From NCBI GenBank assembly GCA_954871525.1, contig OX940871.1:24836586-24900585 (forward strand): DNA of 64,000 nt. Direction: 5' to 3'. This DNA comes from Parietaria judaica (taxonomy: Eukaryota > Streptophyta > Magnoliopsida > Rosales > Urticaceae). Below are positions 21,552 to 32,837 of the stretch, piece by piece; positions within the stretch are counted from its first letter, which is position 1; every line of letters begins with the position of its first letter. Below the pieces are notes generated by a model that was not told the origin of the DNA, made no database searches, and saw only the letters and a list, made by a program, of their open reading frames with translations. The position numbers and the translations under genes were made by a program.

Positions 21552-22744
21552 GGGTTAATTGCGGCGAAAGTACCCAACCTTTGGTCAAATTCTCTGTTGT
21601 GTATACAACCTCCGTAAATAGCGGCAAAAGTACCCAAACTTGATTTATGGGAGTTGACCAAGAAAATCCACCTATGTGGCAATCAGCTTTTGCCACATGG
21701 CACTTGACCGCCACGTGGCATGCCACGTAATTAATATTTTTAATATATATTTTTTTAAATATTTTTATTTTTTAAACACACTTATTTTTTATTTTTAAAT
21801 GAAAAATATTTTTTTCCAATAATAACAAATAATGAATATTTAAATTTAAATATTCATTATTGGTTATAATTATTTATTTTTTAAAAATTGGGTAGAATGA
21901 AATAAAAATCACCGCTCACGGTTCACTTGAACTCCGTTTCCGATCCGGTTCACGTGTCGAATAAAATTGTTTATACGTTTAATAATAATAACTAATAAAC
22001 ACATACAAATTGTTTAAAAAGTCAACACATAATTAAATACACACCACTTATTCAAAAACAAAAAATAGTAGTCATATTTATATTTAACAAAAAAATATTT
22101 TTATTTGTTTGCATGATATTTTTTTTGTGTTTGCATTTTACATAATAATAATTATTTAATATGTTTTATTATTTATATATTATCTTTTTTTGAAAATTGT
22201 CGTTAAATAATCATATGATTATTAATGGTTATTATTATTAAACATATTAAGCGATTTCGTTTCACCCTTGAACCGGATCGGAAGTGGAGCTTGAGTGAAC
22301 CGTGAACGGTGGATTTTTTTCTTTATTTATTTCGTTTGATCCACTTTTCTAAAATGAATAATTATATTTAATAATAAAACTAATACTGAATATTTAAGTT
22401 TAAATATTCATTATTGGTTATTATGAAAAAATAATTTTTTTTTTGTTAAAAATATTTTTTTTAAAAAAATATTTTAATTTTTAATTTTTTTTTAAAAAAA
22501 AAAATAAATTTTTTAATATATTTTAAAAAAAAATTAAATTTTTAAATCATTTAATTAAATAATAATTACATGGCATGCCACGTGGCGGCCAAGTGCCATG
22601 TGGCAAAGGCTGATTGCCACATAGGTAGATTTTCTCGGTCAACTCCTAAGTGCCAAGTTTGGGTACTTTTACCGCCATTTACGGAGGTTGTATACACAAC
22701 AGAGAATTTGACCAAAGGTTTGGTATTTTTGCCGCAATTAACCC
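21552..22744. mobile_element. Foldback MULE-like element, family D (1193 bp)
   Basis: Ends are GGGTTAATTGCGGC and its inverse, and the palindrome extends through AT-rich DNA to a centre near 22130. It is flanked by a perfect 9-bp repeat TAAAAACAA (21543-21551 and 22745-22753). The outer 180 bases carry copies of GCGGCAAAAGTACCCAA, related to the subterminal motif of the other foldback families. Both arms hold an open frame of about 60 codons because they are copies of one sequence. I do not regard it as a gene. Confidence 0.88.
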
Positions 22745-25700
22745 TAAAAACAATACATGAATTTACAATATTATATTTGAAGATCATGTGTTGCAATCCC
22801 AACTAGGATCCCTGCCAGAAGGGAGGTAGAGTATGCCCGTGTTTGCGGTAAAAAAGTAATTTCACATTCAAGATCTCAAAAAATACTGTATTTAAGAGTT
22901 ACGAAATAATTTTAATTATATTTGATTAGTAATTTTTACTTCTAAAAAAATTTTGATCCATCATATTTGGATGAGAAGTTGCTTATTATACCAATGTAAT
23001 ATATATTTTTGTATCAAAATATAATTTTACAATTTTAGTAAAGGTCTCGAACTTACTCATCTCGTGGGATCTTAAAAATCTAAGACACGGCCCTGGATCT
23101 AACAATACGTAGTATGAGAACACAAGGTCTATTTCAATGTGGAATCTCTGTGAGAAAAGCACGAGAGGGATTCTTTTAATGGCATATTGATGGATGCGTA
23201 ACATAATCTTTAAAGTTTTATTTTTTTTTCTTAACAAAAGAAATGTCTTGTCTGTAGATATTGTGATACTATTTTTTATATGCAAAAAAAAAAAATAGTA
23301 GATATACATTTGATTTAATTATAAAGTAGGTTGTATATTCATTTGTTGTTTTTTAAAAAAATATAGCCTCATCATACCCTTCGATGTCTCCAAATGAGTG
23401 TGGCTAAGCAAGCTTCCTAAAGAAAGGTCGGGACTCCCTTCTTACAAACATAATCCTTTGAAAACAAAAACTATATACTTAACGGGACAGACTCTAATCA
23501 CTTAATATTTCCCGTGGATTAAATCGCGAGCTTAGGAAGACCATGTGCAACTTCATTACAACATTTTGAATTAAAGTAAAAAATCAACGAAATCCAAGTA
23601 GTTACCAATAAAAGTTATTTATCGTCAAAATGATCAGAGCTTCCTAATTATGAGCAACTAAGCCAATGTCATAACCCTCCCTACGACCAGATCGCGGTGT
23701 CTTAACACAGATATAACAACCTACCTCAGGGAGCTTTAAATTGAAGCAATTGGATTGTTTTATCATACTTCCGATTTTCAACTTTTTGAGCACCACAAAT
23801 TCTGAAAGGTAACTTAGCGCCCTTTAAGTAATATTCTTCTGAGTTCTTTTATGTAGATATAACAACAACCTTCTTCAAAGGGCTCCAAACTGAAACAATT
23901 GGATTGTTTTATCATTCTTCGGGTTCTCATCTTTCCAAGCACCACTTAATTTCGAGAGGTAACTAAGCACCCTTTTAACAATATTATCCTGATTTTTTTT
24001 TTATTTACTTCCATTCACCATATTAACTTCTATTATTACTCATGAGTTTGAATATATACTTTGTTTCTTCTAAAAGGATTTTTTTTTGCGTTTTGAGTTT
24101 CTTGGCTTTAAGGCATTGGGCTATTTTGACACAGGTCATCAATTAATTAGCTTATTTGTATCATGGGCTAATTAGAGTCAAATTCAAATGCTTGGTGGTT
24201 TATGAACTTTATGGTTTCCCCAAACGCTTTCGAGTAAATTGGCTTGGATGCTTCCAAAACTTTATTTGTTAGTACAAAGGTTGTTTTTTTTTTTTGTGTG
24301 TGTCAATTGCACTTATTTAGTGGACAAATACCTTATTTATGGTCTATCAAATTGAAGATAATTAGAGCAGAAAACGTTGTTTCAATTTCGGTGCACAATT
24401 TTTTATTTGCAGCTACACCGCATATGGTTTATCTAACACTTATAAAAGCATCTTATGATTTATTAAATTAAATTTAACAATGATGAAATTATGTTAGACA
24501 AAAAAATTATTCAATAATAAACTATAGTAATTAAAAAATATGTTATTATCAAATATATGAATATTCAATACTAATCAATATATATATATATATAATATAT
24601 TGTCTTCATAAATTTTTCGGTCTGTATCTTTGGTGGAAAATAGCAAAACACACCAAATATTGCATTTCATACAAACGAAATGCAACATCGGTTTTTCACC
24701 GAGTTTATCTTCGACAATCTCATGGTTGATGGCGACACTCTTGGAAGACGACCTAATCACGTATATAGAACCGGCCCTTTGCTAAGGCTAGTGAGGCACA
24801 TGTCTTATAGCAATTTTAAAATTTAAATAAAGGGCCCCGAAATTAAAGGTTCAGCACCCAAAAAAAGAAATTCACAATTAAAAGTATTATATATAATCTA
24901 ATTGTGTGTTGTTTACAAACGTGAATAAACTAATTGGTCTAGATTATATATCGGACTTTCTTACGAAGTAGAATTAATATCATTTATGTTATTCTTGTGG
25001 ATTTATATTAACTTACAGAAAAATTAATGATATCAATGCTTTTTTCTTTCTATTAACTTACATATAATTATGATTTATTGGCTCTGCATGTACATTTCTG
25101 GAAGTCGTCCCAACGAATATGAAGTTGTGGTGGTAAATATCAGAGATCACAATGAAGTTATAATTGATCAAGTCTAGTATAGGCTTTAAACTCATGAAAT
25201 TCGTTTCTAGTAATTGATTTTTTTCAATCCACTACAAATTGTGCAACTTCCTTTCAAGGGAACTCTAGAAACAATGCACGGTTCACCCTTCCTAGATATG
25301 GATTTTTTTCGCTTGGAAACGCAAGGACATTTCCAAGTGAAAAGTTGTATAATCCGCCAAGTGTGTAAAAAACCGACATAGTGTGGTCAAGTCTAGTATA
25401 GGATTCAAACCGACATAATGTATATTTTAATATTAAAATATTACATCTTAATATGAATGATGTAAAATTAAGTCGGTTTATTTTTTCAACATCTAAATAC
25501 AATATTTATTTAAAATCATTTTCTTATTACATATTTATTATCAAATACCATGTATTATAATCATCAAAATTTATTAATCCAAACACAAAATGTTTTAGTC
25601 ATAAATTTATGGTAGAGTCTATATTGGAATTTGCAAGGATAATAAAGTTAAATGGATTTGTAAACTTAATTAGTTATTTTGAGGTATTCACACAAAGTTT

Positions 25701-27174
25701 AAGGAAGAAAAACTTGAGTTCTTTGCTTCTTGTTTTCTCTCAAATCTCGTGAACAAAATCAGTAACAATTAACATTGAGAATTCTTAGCTTTTCGTTTAA
25801 GAAATTAACATAGATGCGGGGAAAAAACGAACAAACTTGGATTGAGAATTCATGACAATAAGTTCCAAAAAATAAAACATAAAGCACACAAAAAATAAAA
25901 CGAATCAAATCACAAGGAAACCGAATTTTTAGGGCCTAGAAATAGAAATTGGAATGGGCAAAGCCTATCAATGCTTAGCTTGTCATCAAATTTCGTTTTA
26001 ACATGAATAATGCCCAAAGCGGACACTTGAGTAAGAAGTTATGACCTTCGAAAGTAATTGGCTATGCGTGAATGCCTATTAAAGCGCTCAAAAAATGACG
26101 ATGCTTGGTTTTCTGTAGTTCCGGCTTCATCAAGATTCATGGAATAAGATCATTTGAGACGACGACAAAAAAAAAAAAACAAAAAAACAAAAAAACAAAC
26201 AAACAAATAAACAGCTTCAACCAAATGATTATATATATATACACATTCTATATGTGTGTACATGATGAAACTAGAGAAACGTGATGAAACAATGCGATCA
26301 CATGTGTGTGTACTAAGTCCAACCACAAAGCAAGTAACTGAAATGTGAGTAAGATACAATTTACGATTGCTTGTGGTACAAGTTACTAAAGTAAAACGGT
26401 TTAGTTTAAATGTTTAAGGACATTGACAGAGATTAGAACAACCCATATGTTTGTTGCAGAACTACAAGCATCTGATAGGTTATAGGACCCGGCCACCGAA
26501 ACAGATATCAAGCCGAAATAAACGCCATCAAGGTGGTGATGGTCTGATGGACAATCCTAATTCAAACAGAACCTGGGCAAAAAACAGCCCTTCCCTTCGA
26601 GAGCAAAGGCCGATACTTTTCGAAAAAAGATGTCCGACGAGTCTTCATAACTTACAGCTATATAAAACCCTAATGTCACTTAATAATAGAGAAATTATCA
26701 AACTACAGTTAATAACATGAAAACATGGAAAGACCAAAATAACCCTCTCTGTGCTCATAAGGATCTATCACCATTTTAAGCTGATACATATTTATCCACA
26801 ATAATCTCAATCCTTGCAAAGATGTGCAATATCAATTTATATATAATATCTGACTGAGAAGCTAGATTGTGCAACAAAAAGAACCATTTAACTTGCATCA
26901 CAAGAAACTAAGGGAGTCTTAAAGTGATACGAACAGAGGTCTGCAATACATTACTTGTGCCACAAGACAGCAAGGGAGTCAATGGTCATTATATACATTG
27001 CTTGTGCCAAACTTAGTCTCCATGGCTCTAGAATCAAAAGTCTTGTAACACAAGTGTTGACCTTCCTTGAGATCAAAGCCAGCTATGCAAAAGTAAATCA
27101 GCAAAAACTGCACTCCGGTAAGCATTAATCCAGCTACGCAAAAACGTTGGTTACGTTTCTCCATCTGCAATAGA
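22745..27174. other. Long AT-rich intergenic region, no gene seen
   Basis: It contains a two-unit tandem duplication at 23700-24000, short GGCCCTG/CCGGCCC words near 23092 and 24770 that resemble ends of old DNA transposons, TA runs and a poly-A/AAC tract near 26166-26210. The last 250 bases are the likely 3' flank of the F-box gene. No domain was recognised on either strand. Confidence 0.45.
23700..24000. repeat. Diverged tandem duplication, period about 147 bp
   Basis: AGATATAACAAC occurs at 23709 and 23855, and CAATTGGATTGTTTTATCAT at 23748 and 23896. The rest of the two units also matches with scattered changes (for example GAGCACCAC against CAAGCACCAC, and GGTAACTTAGCGCCC against GGTAACTAAGCACCC). 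Confidence 0.75.
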
Positions 27175-28828
27175 TTACTTGTTGAAAACGATCTGCGCTT
27201 GAGGTGAAGCGCGTTTTAATAATACCAACTGCTTGAGCATTGAAATCTCTGTATATTGGCCAATTTTCTCGGTCTGAAAGGTCATGCTCAAGAGAACGGG
27301 CGAAGATACAAGCATGAAGCCCGCAAAATCAATTTCAACTTGGATTCCAGCAAAGTTCTTTATTCTGACATGCCGAAGATGGGCGAAGGGGCTATTCAAT
27401 TGGTCCTCTTGCCAAACATTGCGGCTTGATTCATCGCTATAGTGATGGGAGCACTGTTAAGACAAGGAAGAAAGTTAAGTGAAAAGAAGTTTATATAATG
27501 AAGAACAATTTATATATCATTTGTAAAAATTTATAATTATTTAGGAAGAAAACTGACACCAATCTCTAGTTCTTGAAGATTTGGAACACTTCTTAACAGG
27601 CATAGAAGTCCTAAAGCCCCTTTCAGACTTGTAATGTCGATGCATATAAACATATAATGGAGATTAACGAACGGGTCCGGGAGCGCTCTCGGTATGTCAC
27701 GCAGATGCAGAGACTGGTTACAAAAAGTGTGCAATTAGCGAATACTAAAACAAAAAAACCATAGACCTTTAAAGCAGTTTATGATAATGGAAATGATTGA
27801 GCTCGGACCTCAAATGAAATGCAAGTACAAGTAAGCCTTTCAATTTGGGGCATATCGGCGAAGAGCTTCAACACGTTGCCATATTTGCGCGAATCTTTAC
27901 TACGGCTGATATCATTCATGGAGAATACTGCTAGCCATGATGTGCCTTTAAGAACAAGATAACCTGATGGTCCTTCAAAGCCGAGCTGTAGTTTCGGCGA
28001 ATCAACAGCAAGTTGACAGATTCTTGGGGAATTAGGATCAACACGGTCCTTTTTGAAGTCCAAGCTCAAACTCGGCGCATTGACCGTGAATTCGTGATCG
28101 CCTTCCATATGAAGTCCATAAGAACGTGCTTTAAATTCGAAGCATTGCAAGTTAGGCATGTGTATACTAAGACGATCAACACCGTCAAGATTAGCCAAAC
28201 AAAATTTCTCAAGCACACAGCTAGAAATCAGAAGTTCAAACACATCTTGCTGTAAAGACACATCTTCGAGACGGAGACTCTTTAGACCTTTGAAACCCTT
28301 GAATTTCGACGGAGGCTTCAACGAACACTTAGATAAGTCCAAATGGGTCAAGTTGTGGCAAGAAAAGAAGCAAGGTGGCATCTTGTAGCTTGGGTGACAT
28401 AGCATATTAAACATGAACTCTTTTATCGGGTGTCTCGATATATAAAGAATCCATTTATCAATATCGTAAACGCCCACCTCCGTTTTATAGGATAGACCAA
28501 ACTTGCTTATGACGCCAGAATGAAGTAAGAGAACGGAATCGATGTCCCTGACAAGCTTATAGATCTTAAGCTCCTTAGTGACGGTTCTTGCGTAGTCTTG
28601 GTGTTGAGACAAAGTTGGGAGAGACTCTTTGTTAAACACGAGGGACGAAACGGTTGACCATTTGTACCGCCACTTACTCGACAAGAGACTCGTCTTTTTC
28701 CCGTCTTTTATGGGCAGTAGTGACAAAATGTGGCTGATAACATTGTCCGGTAAGTCGCTGATTCTATCCTCGCCCATAACACTTCCCCGGTGCGACTTTA
28801 TAAATTTATGTGACATCCTAACTGTCAA
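27175..28828 (-). CDS. F-box/LRR/FBD protein, three exons
   Basis: Exons on the minus strand are 28828-27809, 27713-27558 and 27453-27175. Every junction is phase 0, total 1455 bases and 484 residues. F-box proteins are the substrate-receptor subunits of SCF ubiquitin ligases. The F-box lies at about residues 21-60 (RISDLPDNVISHILSLLP, then SLLSSKWRYKW). The middle holds irregular leucine-rich repeats such as LTHLDLSKCSL and LKSLRLEDVSL, and the C-terminal exons form an FBD domain (LLRSVPNLQELEIG, VRIKNFAG, LVSSPVLLSM). A second ATG at residue 18 would give a product of 467 residues. The first intron donor, GAG followed by GTCCGAG, is weak but is the only one that keeps frame and homology. 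The target is unknown, as for most of this very large family. Confidence 0.88.
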
Positions 28829-29032
28829 ATTGCGTCCATTATTAGCACATTGTCAAATTTAAGTTCTTACCAAAAGAGCTACATTATTTAAACCGATGAG
28901 ATTAATTTCAACAAACTTCCGGAAACTATAACACATTTTTCTTGAAGAAACTCTAATTATGAAAACAATGCAAAAACACCCAATTTAACATTCAAACCCT
29001 AAGCGCCTCAATGCAAATGCAAGCAGTAAATG

Positions 29033-29036
<4 letters not shown>

Positions 29037-29104
<68 letters not shown>
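29037..29104. repeat. (AT)n microsatellite upstream of the F-box gene
   Basis: An uninterrupted AT dinucleotide run of about 68 bases, 210 bases upstream of the F-box ATG. Open frames of alternating Tyr and Ile across it are artefacts of the repeat. Confidence 0.95.
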
Positions 29105-29107
<3 letters not shown>

Positions 29108-29330
29108 CGAACTGGTAATGTCAATGTGAAGAACGTAAACACAGTGCTGTAAACAAGATGGAAGAATGTAGAACCTGTTGCTGGAGAAAGAGCGAGTAGT
29201 GAACACAGAGTCGGTGGAATTGAAAAATTCCGTGCTCTTATATTTTGAAATTCTATTTTTTTATTTTTAGAACGATACAATTATAATTAATTGTTTTTTA
29301 ATGGAATTATAATTAGGGTTATTTTAAAAA

Positions 29331-29441
29331 AGAAATGCCCATTTTGTGTCAAAGGTTTAAGAAAAATGCTCACTATGTGTATTTTTTACTCTCACGCATG
29401 GGTATTTTTCTTAAACATTTGACATATAATGGGCATTTCTT
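29331..29441. mobile_element. Short palindromic MITE, family G (about 110 bp)
   Basis: The left end AGAAATGCCCATTTTGTGTC is inverted at the right end (ATGGGCATTTCT), with a centre around TGTGTATTTTTTACTCTCA. The same unit recurs near 33890-34200, 44080-44336 and 48971-49083, so it is a dispersed family. No clear target duplication was found. Confidence 0.65.
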
Positions 29442-29473
29442 AAACCTTTGCAGTTGACTTTATAGCAAGGTAC

Positions 29474-30267
29474 TCGGGCTGAAATATATATCCGCCATCC
29501 GCTGATCGCAACCGTATCCTATTCGCTCCGTTACGAAATGTCCGCTTTTTATCCATTTTTAATCAACCGCGGCTTAATATGGTTATGGATATCCGCAACT
29601 GCTTTTCAGAATTGGATTGGTTAATGGTTATTTTTTTAAATTTAAATTGGATATCCGCTTTAACCACAACCAATTTTTAAAAATAAAAAATAATTAATTA
29701 AAATATATATTATATATAAATATTTTTAATTATTTTATTAGTGCTATCAGTGGATTAGATGGTCCCTTATATTAACCTAGGTAGGTTATGTTCCTACTCT
29801 GTCCATTGTTGTCTTTGTGCTTTGATTACTTTTAATATAGTATTTATTATAATTCAGATTTCTTGGATTTTTAATAATCGTTTGTATTCGTATTTGTATC
29901 TTTAGAATATGTAGCTAATATTCTAGTGTTACCATATGTTTTTATGGTCTTTTATGTTATACATATATGGTTTGGTATTTTGGTTATTTATGAAATATGA
30001 TTTATGATATTTTTGAATGTTTTATGTTTCACTATTCTTACTTATTTTTTATGCATAATATATTTTTTTTCACTAAAAAAATTAATTTGATAATATCCGC
30101 TATCCGCCTAAAATTAATCAATTTGATCCGCTAACCGCAAACCACATTTAAATTGGATAATCAAAAATAAAAATGGTTAATGGATACAATTATTTTATAT
30201 CCACATATGTGGATACAGTTAGTCAACATGCCCATATCCTATCCTATCTTATCCACTTTCACCCTTA
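29474..30267. mobile_element. Non-autonomous hAT-like element (794 bp)
   Basis: It begins TCGGGCTGAAA and ends TTTCACCCTTA, imperfect inverted ends, and is flanked by CAAGGTAC (29466-29473) and CAAGGTAT (30268-30275), an 8-bp target duplication with one mismatch. Both end regions repeat the words ATCCGC and GGATA in opposite orientation. No transposase is encoded. Confidence 0.65.
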
Positions 30268-30689
30268 CAAGGTATGGTTTATCGCCATTATCGCTCGATA
30301 ATCACTCGGATTGGGCTTCTCGATAATTATTCGCTACTAATCATTGCCTTTTTTATATTTATCACTCGATAATCACTGAAAAAGGTAGGTACTTTTTAGT
30401 GAAGCTTTTGGAGACCAAATATACGATAATCAAGAAACTTTTCGGTCAATAACGAAAAGTTGAACCTAGGTATAAATTCATTCTTTTCCCAAGAAGCCGT
30501 AATTTTTTCACTTGAAAAAACTCTTTTTTCCTTCAAGCTCGCCTGATTCTTCTCCCTTACCTCGATAATCGGCTGGAGAAGGTGCTTGATTATCCACGCC
30601 AAGTCCAACCTTGAGTTTCGAAGTCATTCCCAAACAACGGTGAAAGTACCAAAAGAAAATAAAATCCCATTTTAAATGTATTTTTGCGA
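30268..30689. other. Intergenic, repeated TCGATAATCACTCG words
   Basis: The words CTCGATAATCACTCG and TCGATAATTATTCG recur near 30293-30375 in a short low-complexity block. No gene is seen. Confidence 0.4.
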
Positions 30690-31838
30690 TTTAAATGTAT
30701 GAGTAGGGCCTCTGTTCGATTCGGGTCTGGCCGCTCATGAGAAACTCAATTTTTCTTCAGAGTTTGACATTTTCAGCAGCCTATTCTTAGAGCTGAGTTC
30801 TTAGGGCGTGTTCTTCGGCACTCTGGTCAGGGGTTGCCCCGACCAGGACGTTAGAAGCAGGGTTTTCCTCGGAACTCATGGTTGTGTCTCAAGTACGACA
30901 GAGTTAGCGAGATCAAAGATTTCCCACAGACGGCGCCAAACTATTGACGTGGTTTCGCACGCCAACGGTCGAGTGTATTGTGAATGGGATTTCGATTCGA
31001 ATGTGCTAAGGTTTTTGTGGATCCTGACCTCCGTGTCGCAATACTATCAACGATGACACACGAAATTAAAGAGCGAAGAAAATAAATAAAACACCAGAGT
31101 TTTTTAGAGAGGTTCGTCTCAATGCGGTAGTAGACTACGTCCTCTGTACGTTTATTTATTTTTGAAAGATTGATCAATCGGAACCACAAGCCAATTCCTG
31201 ATAGATCCAAAATGAAAGAAAAACACTCTGAAGATACAAATTCTCACAGACTCTCTTCTCTCAATGATGGATGCTTGCGTGCGTATGAAAGGGCTGCCTT
31301 ATTGCTTTTATGGACGTCTGACTTCTGCCCGTTCGAGGTGGACGTTGGTGTGGCTTCGAGTTCGGGCCTTGAATTGCTGCCGAGCTGACACGTGGGCCAC
31401 GTCTTGCGAGATTGTCGTAGTAGTGGACATTGACTGTTCATCGTGGGGTTTGAATTCAAGTCGTGGCGATTTTTCTGGTCGGTCTTCGGGAGTTTGAATT
31501 GAGGTGGTTGACCAAGTTTGCTCGTGCTCGAATGTATGGCTTTCTTCTACTCGGGGATTTTATTCAACTTCTGCTCGGATCCCTTTGGAGACAATTAGTC
31601 CGGGTGGAGCTTTGGGTGTAGGTTTTAACCAAGTAGTTCCTGAAGTGAGATTTTGAATTCTGCTCGGATTCTTCCTTTGGAACTCTGTTCGGACTTCCTT
31701 CGAGCTTATTCTGCTCGGATGACTTCACCTTCTGGGCTTTTATCTTTGCTCGGGCCCAAACACGATCAAGTGACTAGTGGGCCTTGGGCTTTGTATTTCA
31801 CAAGCCCAATTTCGTATGCATATTTAAATATATTCACA
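30690..31838 (-). mobile_element. Second gypsy fragment: LTR, primer site and gag start
   Basis: On the minus strand a GC-rich LTR-like block (31838-30942) is followed after two bases by a primer-binding site (TGGCGCCGTCTGTGGGAA, 30938-30921). A short gag-like start (an ATG near 30880 followed by SSEENPAS) carries in-frame stops and fades out near 30690. The LTR end reads GTCAATA where ACA is expected, consistent with one mutation. The far end near 31838 (TGTGAATATATT on the minus strand) is my best guess. The rest of the element is missing, so this is a truncated relic. Confidence 0.68.
30921..30938 (-). promoter_or_regulatory. Primer-binding site of the second gypsy fragment
   Basis: TGGCGCCGTCTGTGGGAA on the minus strand, two bases after the LTR end. 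It shares the first seven bases with the primer site at 3866-3883 and then differs, so the two elements belong to different families. Confidence 0.7.
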
Positions 31839-32837
31839 ACTTAGGTCATAGACAATTTAACCTATAAATTTAATTAATGACCTCACAATTCCAATTTATG
31901 GAACGAATTTACACATCAAAAGTGATGTTTTAGGGTTTGTTTGAATTATTATTTAACTACGACAAAACTCGTATTTTCTAAAAATTGGTGAATTTGAGCT
32001 ATGTGTTAAATTTTTTTGATGTATTTTCATGTTGTAACATTGTATAAAATTGGAAAATTGTGAGTTTGATATAATTTTCTTTTATTTTACGTTTTTGCAA
32101 ATTGTGACCTTATTGCGGCAAAAGTACATATTTTTTAAAATTTGGTTCAATTGAGCTAGTTCTTCGATTCTCAGTGAGTTAGACATAATATTTTTTTTTA
32201 TATATAATTTGAAGTTTTCCCAAACTATCCAATTAATGCGGTAAAAGTACATATTTTTTGTAACTTTGGTGAATTTGAGTTGGCTCTTCAATTTTTTTAC
32301 ATAACTTCATTTGGGAAGATTGTATATGATTGATGATTGGTTAGTTTCAAATATTTTAATTTTTAATTGTATGATTTTTTGAAGTGGGGTTTTTTATGTC
32401 TGGCAAAAGTTCTTATTTGGCAAAATATAAAAAGATTATATAGAATTTTCATCGATAGATCCACCGATAAGTATCGATAAGTTTTAATAAAGATAACAAT
32501 ATATTTTATAGGTTTTTTATCGATAAATCCATCGGCAACCGATTAGTCTGTTCATAACGGGAAATGTTTTTTTGGGCAAAAACGAGAACCAAATCCTTGC
32601 TTTATAGCTCGTATCAGTAAGATATTTTTCCAAATAACATAAAAACGGGTAAGATAATCACTCTAAGAGCCCGAAGCGATTATCGTGTTTTGATAATCAT
32701 CCATGTAAACTTGACCAAGAAGCATGTCTTATTCACGAGAAAAATCAAAATTTGGGATAGACATTTTTTTTAAAGTATGTTTTGCCAAAAAAAAAAAGAG
32801 AAAAATTGAGAATACAATTTGTTGAAGATATTATTTA
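31839..32837. other. Relics of foldback-family subterminal repeats
   Basis: ATTGCGGCAAAAGTACATATTTTTT near 32112 and AATGCGGTAAAAGTACATATTTTTT near 32233 lie within a degenerate block of about 120 bp repeated two to three times (GGTGAATTTGAG words near 31987 and 32268). They resemble the subterminal motif of the foldback elements but have no ends. No gene is seen. Confidence 0.45.

Noticed and set aside
21478..22806. Similar open frames of about 60-80 codons (MACHVA... start) on both strands at the two ends of the family D foldback element
   Set aside because: They are the same arm sequence read from each side of the palindrome. They overlap the transposon ends and have no known domain or upstream gene signals.
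26979..27170. 63-codon minus-strand frame just downstream of the F-box gene
   Set aside because: It follows the stop codon of the FBD exon within 10 bases and has no homology that I recognise, so it is most likely 3' UTR.
29008..29280. Open frames with long alternating Tyr-Ile runs
   Set aside because: These are translations of the (AT)n microsatellite.
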